A DNA stretch of 63,957 nucleotides, from NCBI RefSeq assembly GCF_013372625.1, contig NZ_JABXFD010000355.1, positions 1-63,957 on the forward strand, written 5' to 3'. Positions 25,986 through 33,969 of this stretch are shown here, one piece after another; the stretch's first letter is position 1, and every line of letters begins with the position of its first letter. This stretch comes from Actinomadura sp. BRA 177. Lineage in GTDB: Bacteria > Actinomycetota > Actinomycetes > Streptosporangiales > Streptosporangiaceae. The notes below the pieces were generated by a model that did no database searches, was not told the DNA's origin, and saw only the letters and a list, made by a program, of their open reading frames with translations. Both the position numbers and the translations under genes were made by a program.

Positions 25986-26014
25986 CCGCCCCGCCCGTCC
26001 CCCGGGCGGGGCGG
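25986..26014. terminator. Hairpin terminator after the carboxylase gene
   Basis: A perfect 12-bp GC stem (CCGCCCCGCCCG / CGGGCGGGGCGG) with a TCCCC loop, 8 bp after the stop. There is no U-tract, which is common for actinobacterial terminators. Confidence 0.75.
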
Positions 26015-26107
26015 CACCCCGGCATGGGTGCCAGCCCCCATTCAGGACGACCGCAAATCCGTCTCAGGAACGAGGCATTAGGCCGTCCACATGGGCAGAT
26101 AGTAGAT

Positions 26108-27490
26108 ATGAGCACCGAGAAGCGGGCCATCCGGGCGGCACGCCGGGGCGCCGTCTCGGCGATCATCGGCGCCGCGGCCGTGCCGGCGTTCGCCCTCACC
26201 GCCCCAGTCCACCCCGCGCCAACCCAGACCGTCGAACTCCGGTCCGCGTCATCGCATGTCACGGCCCTGCCTGCGGCGGCGGCGCGGGACACGGTGGGGC
26301 AGATTGCGAAGGGGCTTGTTGATTCGCGGCTCTATGTGACCAGTGAGGCCGGGAACGTGCTGTCTCCGGCTGATCAGAGCCAGATCAAGCAGTCTTTCGC
26401 CGGGGATCAGGACGCCGACGTCCGGGCCATGGTCATCAGTAATGACGTCACGGGGAGCCAGGTCAGGCAGTTGCTTCCGGCCGTCGCGCAGCGGGTCGGG
26501 AAGGGTGAGACGTTCGTCGCCGTCACCGCCGACGGCAGCCGGATGGCGGCGGTCTCCAAGAAGCTCGACAGCGGCGAGATCAACCAGATCGTCACCCGCA
26601 CCAACGGGCAGCCGCTGAAGCAGCGGCTGATCGACTTCGGGAACCGGGCCGAGCACAAGGTCGACGACAACGCCCAGTCCGGCGCGGTCGTCGGGTACGT
26701 CGTCATCGGGCTGATCGTGCTGCTGGCGGCGGCCGCCGTGGGCGTGTTCCTCACCGCCCGCAAGCGGCGCCAGGCGCGCGAGGCCGCGGAGATGGAGGAC
26801 CTCAAGGAAGGCGTGCAGGAGGACGTCACCCGGCTCGGCGAGGACATCGCCCGCCTCGACCTCGACGTCATGGACAAGGGCCTCGACCCCGCGACCCGCG
26901 CCGACTACGAGCGCGCGCTCAACTCCTACGACCAGGCCAAGCAGGCGACGGAGCGCGCCGCCAGGCCGCAGGACATGCAGTCCGTGACGACCGCGCTGGA
27001 GGACGGCCGCTACTTCATGACCGCCACCCGCGCCCGGCTCGCCGGCGAACCCGTGCCGGAACGGCGCGCGCCCTGCTTCTTCAACCCGCAGCACGGGCCG
27101 TCCGTCGAGGACGTCAACTGGGCGCCGCCCGGCGGTAGCGCCCGTTCCGTCCCGGCGTGCGAGGCCGATGCCGCGGCCGTCAAGCACGGGACGGACCCGG
27201 ACGTCCGGATGGTCCCGTACCGGGGCGGCCGGCAGCCGTACTGGAACGCGGGCCCCGGGTACGCGCCCTACGCCGGCGGCTACTACTACGGCTACGGCGG
27301 GTTCGACCTGCTCGGCGGCCTGATGGTCGGCACCATGCTCGGCTCGATGATGGGGCCCGGCCTCGGCTGGGGCGGCATGGGCTACGGCGGCGGCATGGAC
27401 GGGTTCGGCGACGGCGGCGGCGACATCGGCGGCGGCTGGGACTTCGGCGGCGGCGACTTCGGCGGGGGCGGCGACTTCGGCGGGTTCTGA
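26108..27490 (+). CDS. TPM-domain membrane protein with Gly-rich tail
   Basis: A 460-residue protein. A signal-like hydrophobic stretch (about 15-35) precedes a TPM-like domain (about 65-185), then a membrane helix (GAVVGYVVIGLIVLLAAAAVGVFLTA) followed by KRRQAR. A helical cytoplasmic domain (EDVTRLGEDIARLDLDVMD) leads to a Tyr/Gly-rich tail and a final GGGDFGGGGDFGG repeat. TPM-family proteins are envelope proteins often encoded with band 7/SPFH proteins, and the convergent neighbour is one. No strong ribosome site is visible before the ATG at 26108. The last ~109 bp overlap the opposite-strand SPFH gene. Confidence 0.8.
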   Translation: MSTEKRAIRAARRGAVSAIIGAAAVPAFALTAPVHPAPTQTVELRSASSHVTALPAAAARDTVGQIAKGLVDSRLYVTSEAGNVLSPADQSQIKQSFAGDQDADVRAMVISNDVTGSQVRQLLPAVAQRVGKGETFVAVTADGSRMAAVSKKLDSGEINQIVTRTNGQPLKQRLIDFGNRAEHKVDDNAQSGAVVGYVVIGLIVLLAAAAVGVFLTARKRRQAREAAEMEDLKEGVQEDVTRLGEDIARLDLDVMDKGLDPATRADYERALNSYDQAKQATERAARPQDMQSVTTALEDGRYFMTATRARLAGEPVPERRAPCFFNPQHGPSVEDVNWAPPGGSARSVPACEADAAAVKHGTDPDVRMVPYRGGRQPYWNAGPGYAPYAGGYYYGYGGFDLLGGLMVGTMLGSMMGPGLGWGGMGYGGGMDGFGDGGGDIGGGWDFGGGDFGGGGDFGGF

Positions 27491-28044
27491 GCGGCGGAGC
27501 GGACCGGGACCGTCGCGTCGGTGATGGAAACGAGGCTCGCGGCCACTCCCCATGGCCGGACCGCCTCGTTGACGCGCCGGACCATCTCCGGATCGTCCCC
27601 GTCCGCCAGCAGGGACGGAAGGTCCGCCAGGTCCCGGTCCGCTATCAGGCCGCGCAGCACGAGCTCGGTGCTCGCCTGCGCGGCGGAGGACGGCGAGTCC
27701 GCGGACTCGGCGTATCTGACGGGGTCGTCGGCTCCCATCAGGGCGTGCGCCTTGACGCGCACGGACACGCCGTCCCTGGTCATCGCCCGCAGCCAGATCT
27801 CGTGCGGCCGCGCGCCCATCGGGACGCGCACGCCGGTGTCGGCGAGCGGCAGCAGGTAGCGCAGCCCGGGTCCGCGGACCCCGCGCGTCCGGCCGAAGCG
27901 GCGGACGACGAGCCGTTCGGACGCCTCGACGCGCCGCAGCCCGGACACCGCGACCGCGGCGACCACCAGCCCGAGGACGATGAGCAGTGCGGTGGAGGCG
28001 GCCAGGGGGCTCTCTCGTGCGGCGAGCGCGGCGAGCGGGACCAT
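27382..28044 (-). CDS. SPFH/band 7-like protein, tail antisense to TPM gene
   Basis: A 220-residue protein with an N-terminal membrane helix (STALLIVLGLVVAAVAVSGL) and a band 7-like domain: RRVEASERLVVRRFGRTRG, GPGLRYLLPLADT, TRDGVSVRVKAHALMGADD and the later helix ELVLRGLIADRDLADLPSLL. It then runs into about 37 residues of Pro/Ser/Lys repeats (PPKSPPPP…), which are exactly the antisense of the Gly-rich end of the TPM gene. The folded part resembles slipin/stomatin-type proteins but is short. The Pro tail may be a read-on into the neighbour rather than a selected domain. Confidence 0.75.
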   Translation of the reverse strand: MVPLAALAARESPLAASTALLIVLGLVVAAVAVSGLRRVEASERLVVRRFGRTRGVRGPGLRYLLPLADTGVRVPMGARPHEIWLRAMTRDGVSVRVKAHALMGADDPVRYAESADSPSSAAQASTELVLRGLIADRDLADLPSLLADGDDPEMVRRVNEAVRPWGVAASLVSITDATVPVRSAAQNPPKSPPPPKSPPPKSQPPPMSPPPSPNPSMPPP

Positions 28045-28199
28045 CTGACCTCCTCCACCTGTTCACCGTCCACCATGGGCGATGGGACGCGAAGGCACCA
28101 TCGGGTGTGGTGCCCATAAGGGAGGGGGCGCGTCATGCAGGCGGAAGACGGGGGTGTCCCGCATGGACAAGAGGCCGCCTCATGCGATGACGTGGTGTC

Positions 28200-29240
28200 A
28201 TGAGCAGGACAGCCGCGTCGGCATTGTACTGGCGCATCCTCGGCATCAACGGGCTGATCTTCGCGGTCGGCACCGCGCTGCTGGCCGTCGCGCCCGTCAC
28301 CATCTCCTCGCCGGTCCTGCTGCGGGAGGTGCCCGTCCTGGTGATCGGGCTGGTGGTGATGATGGCGGCCAACGCGCTGCTGCTGCGCGCCAGCCTGTCG
28401 CCGCTGGAGCGGCTCACCGCGCTGATGGCGCGGCTGGACTCGCTGCGCTCCCGCGACCGGCTCTCCAACACCGGCAACGGCGACCTGTTCCATCTCATCG
28501 ACCAGTTCAACTCGATGCTGGACCGGCTGGAGGCCGACCGCAGCACCAGCACCGCCGTGGTGCTGGACGCGCAGGAGGCCGAGCGGCGCCGCATCGCGCA
28601 GGAGCTGCACGACGAGATCGGGCAGTCGCTGACCGTGGTGCTGCTGGAGCTGAAGTCGGTGGTGAACCGGGCGCCCGCGGAGGTGGCGGAGGACCTGCGG
28701 GGCATCCAGGAACTCGTCCGGTCCAGCCTGGACGAGGTGGGCCACGTCGCCCGGCGGCTGCGTCCCGGCGTCCTCGACGATCTGGGCCTGACCAGCGCGC
28801 TCACCGAACTCGCCGGGGAGTTCTCCGGGACGGGCGACGGGCCGCGCGTGACCCGCCGCGTCCAGCCGGGGCTGGAAGGCCTCGGCCCGGACGCCGAACT
28901 GGTCATCTACCGGATCGCGCAGGAGGGCCTCACCAACGTGTGGCGGCATTCGGGCGCCCGCAGCGCGGAACTGTCGCTCACGCAGGACGCGGACGGCGGC
29001 GTCGTCCTGCGGGTCGTCGACGACGGTTCCGGGCCGCCGGCCGAGTCCGCGGTCGGTTCCGGCATCCACGGCATGCGGGAACGCGCGATACTCATCGGCG
29101 CGCTGCTGACGATAGGCCCGGCCGACGGCGGCGGCACGGAGGTGAAGCTGGAGGTCCCGCCGGAGGGCTCGCGTCCGGTGGCCGGGGGCTGGGGCTCCGT
29201 CCGGTGGCCGGAGGCTAGGGCTCGACGAGCCCGACTCTGA
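28200..29240 (+). CDS. NarL-type sensor histidine kinase
   Basis: A 346-residue membrane kinase. Two hydrophobic segments (about 10-35 and 44-62) enclose a short extracytoplasmic loop, followed by a HAMP-like region, a HisKA_3 dimerisation domain with phospho-accepting His137 (RIAQELHDEIGQSL), and an ATPase domain with the N box (IAQEGLTNVWRHS) and G box (DDGSGPP; GSGIHGMRER). The partner is the convergent LuxR response regulator. The last ~15 residues come from a 26-bp tandem duplication (29172-29223) that carries the frame past an older stop and into the end of the regulator gene. Signal unknown. Confidence 0.9.
   Translation: MSRTAASALYWRILGINGLIFAVGTALLAVAPVTISSPVLLREVPVLVIGLVVMMAANALLLRASLSPLERLTALMARLDSLRSRDRLSNTGNGDLFHLIDQFNSMLDRLEADRSTSTAVVLDAQEAERRRIAQELHDEIGQSLTVVLLELKSVVNRAPAEVAEDLRGIQELVRSSLDEVGHVARRLRPGVLDDLGLTSALTELAGEFSGTGDGPRVTRRVQPGLEGLGPDAELVIYRIAQEGLTNVWRHSGARSAELSLTQDADGGVVLRVVDDGSGPPAESAVGSGIHGMRERAILIGALLTIGPADGGGTEVKLEVPPEGSRPVAGGWGSVRWPEARARRARL
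29172..29223. repeat. 26-bp tandem duplication at kinase/regulator junction
   Basis: Two adjacent 26-bp copies (29172-29197 and 29198-29223) differ at two positions. The second copy contains CTAG at 29215-29218, which holds the TAG stop of the regulator on the minus strand and would hold an in-frame TAG for the kinase if only one copy were present. Confidence 0.9.
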
Positions 29241-29874
29241 TCGCGTACTTCGTCAGCTCCAGCCGGTCCCGCATGCCGAGCTTGGCGAGGATGTTGGCGC
29301 GGTGCCGGTCGACGGTCTTCACGCTGATCGTCAGCGTCTCCGCGATCTGCTTGGACGAGTACCCCTCCGCGATCAGCTTGATGACCTCCTCCTCGCGCGG
29401 GGTGAGGATGCTGTCGGGGCCGTCGCCGTCCCGGTCCCGGCCGAGGTACTCGCGGATCAGCGCCGTCACGGCCCCCGGGTAGAGGAACGGCTCGCCGCGC
29501 ATCGCGGCGCGGACGGCGTGCAGCAGGTCGCGGTCGGCGACGGACTTGAGCACGTAGCCGGACGCACCCGCCTTCAGCGCCTCGAACAGGTACTGCTCGT
29601 TGTCGTACATCGACAGGATCAGCATCCGGACGGTGGGGAAGCGCCGGGAGATCTCCCGCGCGGCCTGCAGCCCGGTCATCCGCGGCATCGCGATGTCGAG
29701 GATCGCCAGGTCGACGCCGCCGGCGGCGAGCGCGTCGATCGCCTCCGCCCCGTCGGAGGCCTCCGCGGCCACGGTCATGTCGGGCTCGGCGTCCAGGATC
29801 AGCCGCAGCCCGCGGCGCACCAGCGCGTGATCGTCGGCCAGCAGTATCCGGGTGGCGGACTCCCGAGTGTGCAC
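29215..29874 (-). CDS. LuxR/NarL-family response regulator
   Basis: A 219-residue regulator. The receiver domain has the acidic pair at 14-15 (ADDHALVRRG), phospho-acceptor Asp60 (LAILDIAMPRMTG) and Lys110 (YVLKSV). The C-terminal LuxR helix-turn-helix is LTPREEEVIKLIAEGYSSKQIAETLTIS (shortened). It is the evident partner of the convergent kinase at 28200. A near-perfect 20-bp palindrome upstream of this gene and of the CBS gene (29963-29982) is a candidate binding site. Confidence 0.92.
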   Translation of the reverse strand: MHTRESATRILLADDHALVRRGLRLILDAEPDMTVAAEASDGAEAIDALAAGGVDLAILDIAMPRMTGLQAAREISRRFPTVRMLILSMYDNEQYLFEALKAGASGYVLKSVADRDLLHAVRAAMRGEPFLYPGAVTALIREYLGRDRDGDGPDSILTPREEEVIKLIAEGYSSKQIAETLTISVKTVDRHRANILAKLGMRDRLELTKYAIRVGLVEP

Positions 29875-29962
29875 CCGATCACCTCCGGTCTCCCGTCCAT
29901 CCTAGGCTCGGGCACCGGAAAGCACTCTCCTTCACGCGCGGATACATGATCCACAGCGCCGA

Positions 29963-29982
29963 TATGGGGGACGTCCCCTATA
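29963..29982. promoter_or_regulatory. 20-bp palindrome, candidate response-regulator site
   Basis: TATGGGGGACGTCCCCTATA has 10-bp arms with one mismatch, centred on GGGGAC/GTCCCC. It lies in the divergent region between the regulator (start 29874) and the CBS-domain gene (start 30180). The GGGAC-GTCCC core recalls boxes bound by DevR/DosR-type LuxR regulators, although the half-sites are closer here. Confidence 0.65.
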
Positions 29983-30179
29983 TAGGCGCGGGGCCCCCGC
30001 CGCAAAGACTGGACACGGTATGCGAAAGGGGCGGACGCATGGCACAGCGAATGAGCGGCGGGCATCGCCACCCGCCCACGGCGCCGCGGAGGCCGTCTTG
30101 CGACGGGACCGCCCCCGGCGTTAGAAGGAGGAATCCATCAACTCGAAGGGCCTGGCTTTCCGGAAGCCGAAAGGACGAC

Positions 30180-30638
30180 ATGCAAGCGCGGGACATCGCC
30201 ATAAAGGTGCCGACCGTGACGCGGGACGACTCGATCGCGCACGCGATACAGGTCATGGCCCTCGGCCGCCTGCCCGGACTGATCGTCGTGGACGAGGCGG
30301 ACCGCCCCCGCCTCGTGCTGCCCGGGACGCAGGTGCTGCGACTGGCGGTGCCCGTCGCCTACCAGGAGGACCAGGCACTGACCCGGACCGTGGACGAGGC
30401 CCATGCGGACGTCTTCTGGCACGAGATCCGCGATATGAAAGTGGGCGACTGCCTCGGCACGCACACTCCCCGCCCGGTCATCGTGAAATCGTCCGCGACC
30501 CTGCTGGAACTCGCCACCCTCATGGCGCGCCAGCGCAGCCCCCTCGTCGCAGTGGTGGACGACGCCGGACTCCTCACCGGCGCGGTCATCCTCGACCGGC
30601 TGCTGTCGGCACTGGCGCTGACCAGGCCCGACGACTGA
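30180..30638 (+). CDS. CBS-domain pair protein
   Basis: A 152-residue protein built of two CBS motifs: residues ~5-65 (VPTVTRDDSIAHAIQVMALG; PGLIVVDEADRPRLVL) and ~90-150 (TPRPVIVKSSATLLELATLM; SPLVAVVDDAGLLTGAVIL). CBS pairs bind adenosyl nucleotides and regulate partners. The ATG at 30180 is preferred over the longer frame from 29946, whose extra part is low-complexity and covers the palindrome. It is followed 68 bp later by the transporter gene, so it may sense nucleotide charge for it; that is inference. Confidence 0.85.
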   Translation: MQARDIAIKVPTVTRDDSIAHAIQVMALGRLPGLIVVDEADRPRLVLPGTQVLRLAVPVAYQEDQALTRTVDEAHADVFWHEIRDMKVGDCLGTHTPRPVIVKSSATLLELATLMARQRSPLVAVVDDAGLLTGAVILDRLLSALALTRPDD

Positions 30639-30705
30639 CCCGCGGGCCCGCCGCGGCCCGTAGGCACGTCGCAACCCGCAGGACCGTCGCGGCAGGGGTC
30701 GTGCG

Positions 30706-31989
30706 ATGACGGCGGTGGCGGCACTCGCCATCTTCGTCGTCGCGTTCTTCTTCATCGCCACGGAGAAGATCGACAAGGTCAAGGTCGTCCTGATCGCGGC
30801 CGGCCTGATGACGGTGCTCGGGCTCACCCCCGGCGCCGGCGTGTTCTTCTCCGAGCACGACGGGATCGACTGGAACGTCATCTTCCTGCTGCTCGGCATG
30901 ATGATCATCGTTGGGATCATCAAGGGCACCGGGCTGTTCGACTTCCTGGCGATCTGGGCGGCCAAACGCTCGAAGGGCCGGCCGTACCGGCTGATGGTGA
31001 TGCTCATGGCCATCACCGCGGTCGCGTCCCCGTTCCTGGACAACGTCACCACGATCATGCTGGTGGCGCCGGTGACGGTGGTGGTCTGCAACCGGCTGCG
31101 CATCCCGGCGCACCCGTACCTGATCGCCGAGGTGCTGGCGTCCAACATCGGCGGTGCCTCGACGCTCATCGGGGACCCGCCGAACATCATCATCGCCAGC
31201 CGGGCGGGGCTGACGTTCAACGACTTCCTCGTCCACATGGCGCCGATCGTGGTGATCGTCTTCATCGCGTTCGTGCTGCTGGCGCGGGTGCTGTTCCGCA
31301 AGTCGTTCAAGTACGACGAGCGGTACGTCGCCGAGGTGATGTCGCTGGACGAGCGCAAAGCGATCACGGACCCGAAGCTGCTCGTCCGGTGCATGGTCGT
31401 GCTGGGCCTCGTCATCGTCGGGTTCATGCTGCACTCGATATTGCACGTGGAGCCGTCGATCGTGGCGCTCGTCGGCGCGGGCGTCATGCTGCTGGTGTCG
31501 CGCGTCGAGGTCTCCGACGTCCTCGCCGAGGTCGAGTGGCCCGTACTGGTCTTCTTCATGGGCCTGTTCGTCATGGTCGCCGGCCTCGGGCACACGGGCG
31601 TCATCGAGACGATCGGGACGTGGGCGGCGGACACGGTCGGCGACAACTACTTCGTCGCCGCGACCAGCCTGCTGTTCGGGTCCGCGGTGCTCGGCGCGTT
31701 CTTCGACAACATCCCCTACGCGGCGACGATGGCGCCGATCGTGGAAGGGATGGCGGCGGGCGCGCCCGACCCGACGACCGCGGAGGCGCTCTGGTGGTCG
31801 TTCGCGCTGGGCGCCGACTTCGGCGGCAACGGCACGGCCGTCGCGGCCAGCGCCAACGTCGTCGCGATCGGCATCGCGGCGCGCACCGGGAACCCGATCA
31901 GTTTCTGGCAGTTCACCCGCTACGGGATCGTCGTCACGGTGCTGAGCACCTTGATGGCGTGGGTGTACGTGGCGTTGCGCTACTTCTAG
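30706..31989 (+). CDS. ArsB/NhaD-type ion transporter (IT superfamily)
   Basis: A 427-residue membrane protein with about ten hydrophobic helices. Family motifs are SPFLDNVTTIMLVAPVTV, SNIGGASTLIGDPPNIIIAS (shortened) and the inverted-repeat counterpart FFDNIPYAATMAPIV with GADFGGNGTAVAASANVVA. These match the ion transporter superfamily that includes ArsB, NhaD and citrate carriers. Substrate (Na+/H+, arsenite or a dicarboxylate) cannot be decided. No arsR or arsC is adjacent, which weighs against arsenite. Probably co-transcribed with the CBS gene. Confidence 0.85.
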   Translation: MTAVAALAIFVVAFFFIATEKIDKVKVVLIAAGLMTVLGLTPGAGVFFSEHDGIDWNVIFLLLGMMIIVGIIKGTGLFDFLAIWAAKRSKGRPYRLMVMLMAITAVASPFLDNVTTIMLVAPVTVVVCNRLRIPAHPYLIAEVLASNIGGASTLIGDPPNIIIASRAGLTFNDFLVHMAPIVVIVFIAFVLLARVLFRKSFKYDERYVAEVMSLDERKAITDPKLLVRCMVVLGLVIVGFMLHSILHVEPSIVALVGAGVMLLVSRVEVSDVLAEVEWPVLVFFMGLFVMVAGLGHTGVIETIGTWAADTVGDNYFVAATSLLFGSAVLGAFFDNIPYAATMAPIVEGMAAGAPDPTTAEALWWSFALGADFGGNGTAVAASANVVAIGIAARTGNPISFWQFTRYGIVVTVLSTLMAWVYVALRYF

Positions 31990-32003
31990 CGCTCTTCTTG
32001 GCC

Positions 32004-32028
32004 GGGCACGCCTCTAGTAGGCGTGCTC
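32004..32028. terminator. Bidirectional hairpin between convergent genes
   Basis: GCACGCCT (32006-32013) and AGGCGTGC (32019-32026) form an 8-bp stem around CTAGT, with partial pairing beyond. It lies between the transporter stop and the lpdA stop, and contains the TAG stop of lpdA. Confidence 0.65.
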
Positions 32029-33408
32029 GGTCATCAGCCGGCGGGACGCCTCGGTGATGCTGCCCGACAGCGACGGGTACACCGCGAACGTCTGCGCAAC
32101 CTGGTCAACGGTCAGGTGCTGCTGGACGGCGATCGACACACCCAGGATCAACTCGCTCGCACGGGGCGCCACAATGACGCCGCCGAGCACGATGCCCGTG
32201 GACGGACGGCAGAAAAGCTTGACGAAACCGTCCTCGAAGCCCTGCATCTTGGCGCGCGCGTTGGTGAACAGCGGCAGCATGACCGTCCGGGCGTTGACGT
32301 CCCCCGAATCGACCATCTGCTGCGTCACGCCCACCGCCGCGACCTCGGGGTCGGTGAAGATGTTGGACGACACCCAGCCGAGCTTGAGCGGCTGCACGGC
32401 CTCCCCCAGCGCGTGCCACATGGCGATGCGTCCCTGCATGCCCGCGACGGACGCGAGCATCAGCACGCCCGTGCAGTCCCCGGACGCGTAGATGTGCGGG
32501 ACGGACGTCCGCGACACCTTGTCGACCTCCACGAAGCCGCGCTCGTCGCACCGCACGCCGATCTCCTCCAGGCCGATGCCCGTGGTGTTCGGCACCATCC
32601 CGACCGTCATCAGGCAGTGCGAGCCCTCGATCTTCGTCCCGTCCACCAGCGTGACGATCACGCCGTCGCCCGAGCGCTCCACGCCCGCCGCCCGCGACCG
32701 GGACATGACGTTCATCCCGCGCCGCAGGAACACCTCCTGCAGGACGGCGGCGGCGTCGGCGTCCTCGGTCGGGAGGATCCGGTCGCGCGACGACACCAGC
32801 GTGACCTTGGACCCGAGCGACAGGTAGGCCCCGGCCAGCTCCGCGCCCGTCACACCGGACCCGACCACGATCAGGTCCTCCGGCAGCTCGGGCAGGTCGT
32901 AGAGCTGGCGCCAGTTCAGGATGCGCTCGCCGTCCGGCTCCGCGCCGGGCAGCACGCGCGGGGTCGCGCCGGTCGCGATGAGCACGATGTCGGCCCGGAT
33001 GTGCCGGTCGCCGACCGCGACGATGTGCGGCTCCACCAGCCGCGCCTCGCCCCGGACGATCTTGACCTCCTCGTAGGCGAGCCGCTCCGCGACGTCGAAC
33101 GACTGCGCCCGCGCGAGGTCCTTCACGCGCTTGTTGACCTCGGCCATGTCGGCCTCCAGCGCGCCGACGACGCCGTCCGGGCCGCCGTTGAAGTGCAGGC
33201 CGAGCCCCGCCGACTCCGACATGACCGCCATCCGCGTCGAGGTGGCGATGAGCGTCTTGGAGGGCACGCAGTCGGTGAGCACGCACGCGCCGCCGGGACC
33301 GTCCCGTTCGATGACGGTCACGTCCGCGCCGAGCTGAGCCGCGACGAGCGCGGCCTCATAACCCCCCGGCCCTCCTCCAATGATCACGATCCGGGTCACA
33401 TCCTCCAT
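32014..33408 (-). CDS. lpdA: NAD(P)H-quinone dehydrogenase, LpdA-like flavoprotein
   Basis: A 464-residue pyridine nucleotide-disulfide oxidoreductase: FAD site IIGGGPGGYEAALVA near residue 9, NAD site VVGSGVTGAELAGAYLSLG near 183, and the second FAD motif HIYASGDCTG. The redox motif GGACVLTDCVPSK retains both cysteines (42 and 47). The C-terminal HxHPT/E catalytic dyad of true lipoamide dehydrogenases is absent (AVYPSLSGSITEA), as in mycobacterial LpdA (Rv3303c) and related quinone reductases. A quinone or other small-molecule reductase is therefore more likely than a lipoamide dehydrogenase. A monocistronic gene by spacing. Confidence 0.85.
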   Translation of the reverse strand: MEDVTRIVIIGGGPGGYEAALVAAQLGADVTVIERDGPGGACVLTDCVPSKTLIATSTRMAVMSESAGLGLHFNGGPDGVVGALEADMAEVNKRVKDLARAQSFDVAERLAYEEVKIVRGEARLVEPHIVAVGDRHIRADIVLIATGATPRVLPGAEPDGERILNWRQLYDLPELPEDLIVVGSGVTGAELAGAYLSLGSKVTLVSSRDRILPTEDADAAAVLQEVFLRRGMNVMSRSRAAGVERSGDGVIVTLVDGTKIEGSHCLMTVGMVPNTTGIGLEEIGVRCDERGFVEVDKVSRTSVPHIYASGDCTGVLMLASVAGMQGRIAMWHALGEAVQPLKLGWVSSNIFTDPEVAAVGVTQQMVDSGDVNARTVMLPLFTNARAKMQGFEDGFVKLFCRPSTGIVLGGVIVAPRASELILGVSIAVQQHLTVDQVAQTFAVYPSLSGSITEASRRLMTEHAY

Positions 33409-33480
33409 CCTTCCCTACTCCCGACAGTGAAAAGTCCCGTCCCCCACCCTGCAGACGCATGTGGCGTAGCCTTGGCCAAC

Positions 33481-33933
33481 GTGGCACTGTACGCGGCGTA
33501 CGCCTCCAACATGGACCCCGAGCAGATGGCGAGCCGGGCTCCGCATTCCCCGATGCGCGGCACCGGCTGGCTGGCCGGCTGGCGGCTGACCTTCGGGGGG
33601 CAGGACAAGAGCTGGGACGGGGCCCTCGCGACGGTCGTCGAGGAGCAGTCCGAGCAGGTCTTCGTCGTCATGTACGACGTGCCCGCCTGGGACGAGAAGG
33701 AACTCGACGCCTGGGAGGGGGCCGCGCTCGACGTCTACCGCAAGTTCCGGGTCCGCGTGCAGACGCTGGACGGCGACGTCCTGTGCTGGATGTACGTCCT
33801 GGACGACTACGAGGGCGGGCTGCCGTCCGCGCGCTACCTCGGCATCCTCGCCGACGCGGCGGAGAAGGCCGGCGCGCCCGACGACTACGTCAAGGACCTG
33901 CGGACACGTCCGTGCAAGTCGCTCGGCGACTGA
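33481..33933 (+). CDS. Gamma-glutamylcyclotransferase-like protein
   Basis: A 150-residue protein from the GTG at 33481. YAAYASNMDPEQM matches the YxSxN-type N-terminal motif of GGCT/AIG2-like proteins, and VYDVP-type and WEGAALDVYRKF segments follow, the latter offering an acidic residue at the usual catalytic position. Family members cleave gamma-glutamyl compounds to release 5-oxoproline; the substrate here is unknown. It lies 36 bp before the PNP gene. Confidence 0.8.
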   Translation: MALYAAYASNMDPEQMASRAPHSPMRGTGWLAGWRLTFGGQDKSWDGALATVVEEQSEQVFVVMYDVPAWDEKELDAWEGAALDVYRKFRVRVQTLDGDVLCWMYVLDDYEGGLPSARYLGILADAAEKAGAPDDYVKDLRTRPCKSLGD

Positions 33934-33969
33934 TCGGGAGCACCTTGACCCGGCGGTAGTGTCGGGCTT

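Noticed and set aside
29946..30179. N-terminal extension of the CBS-domain protein
   Set aside because: The extra 78 residues are Arg/Pro-rich and cross the palindrome; an ATG with AAAGG upstream lies exactly at the domain start (30180).
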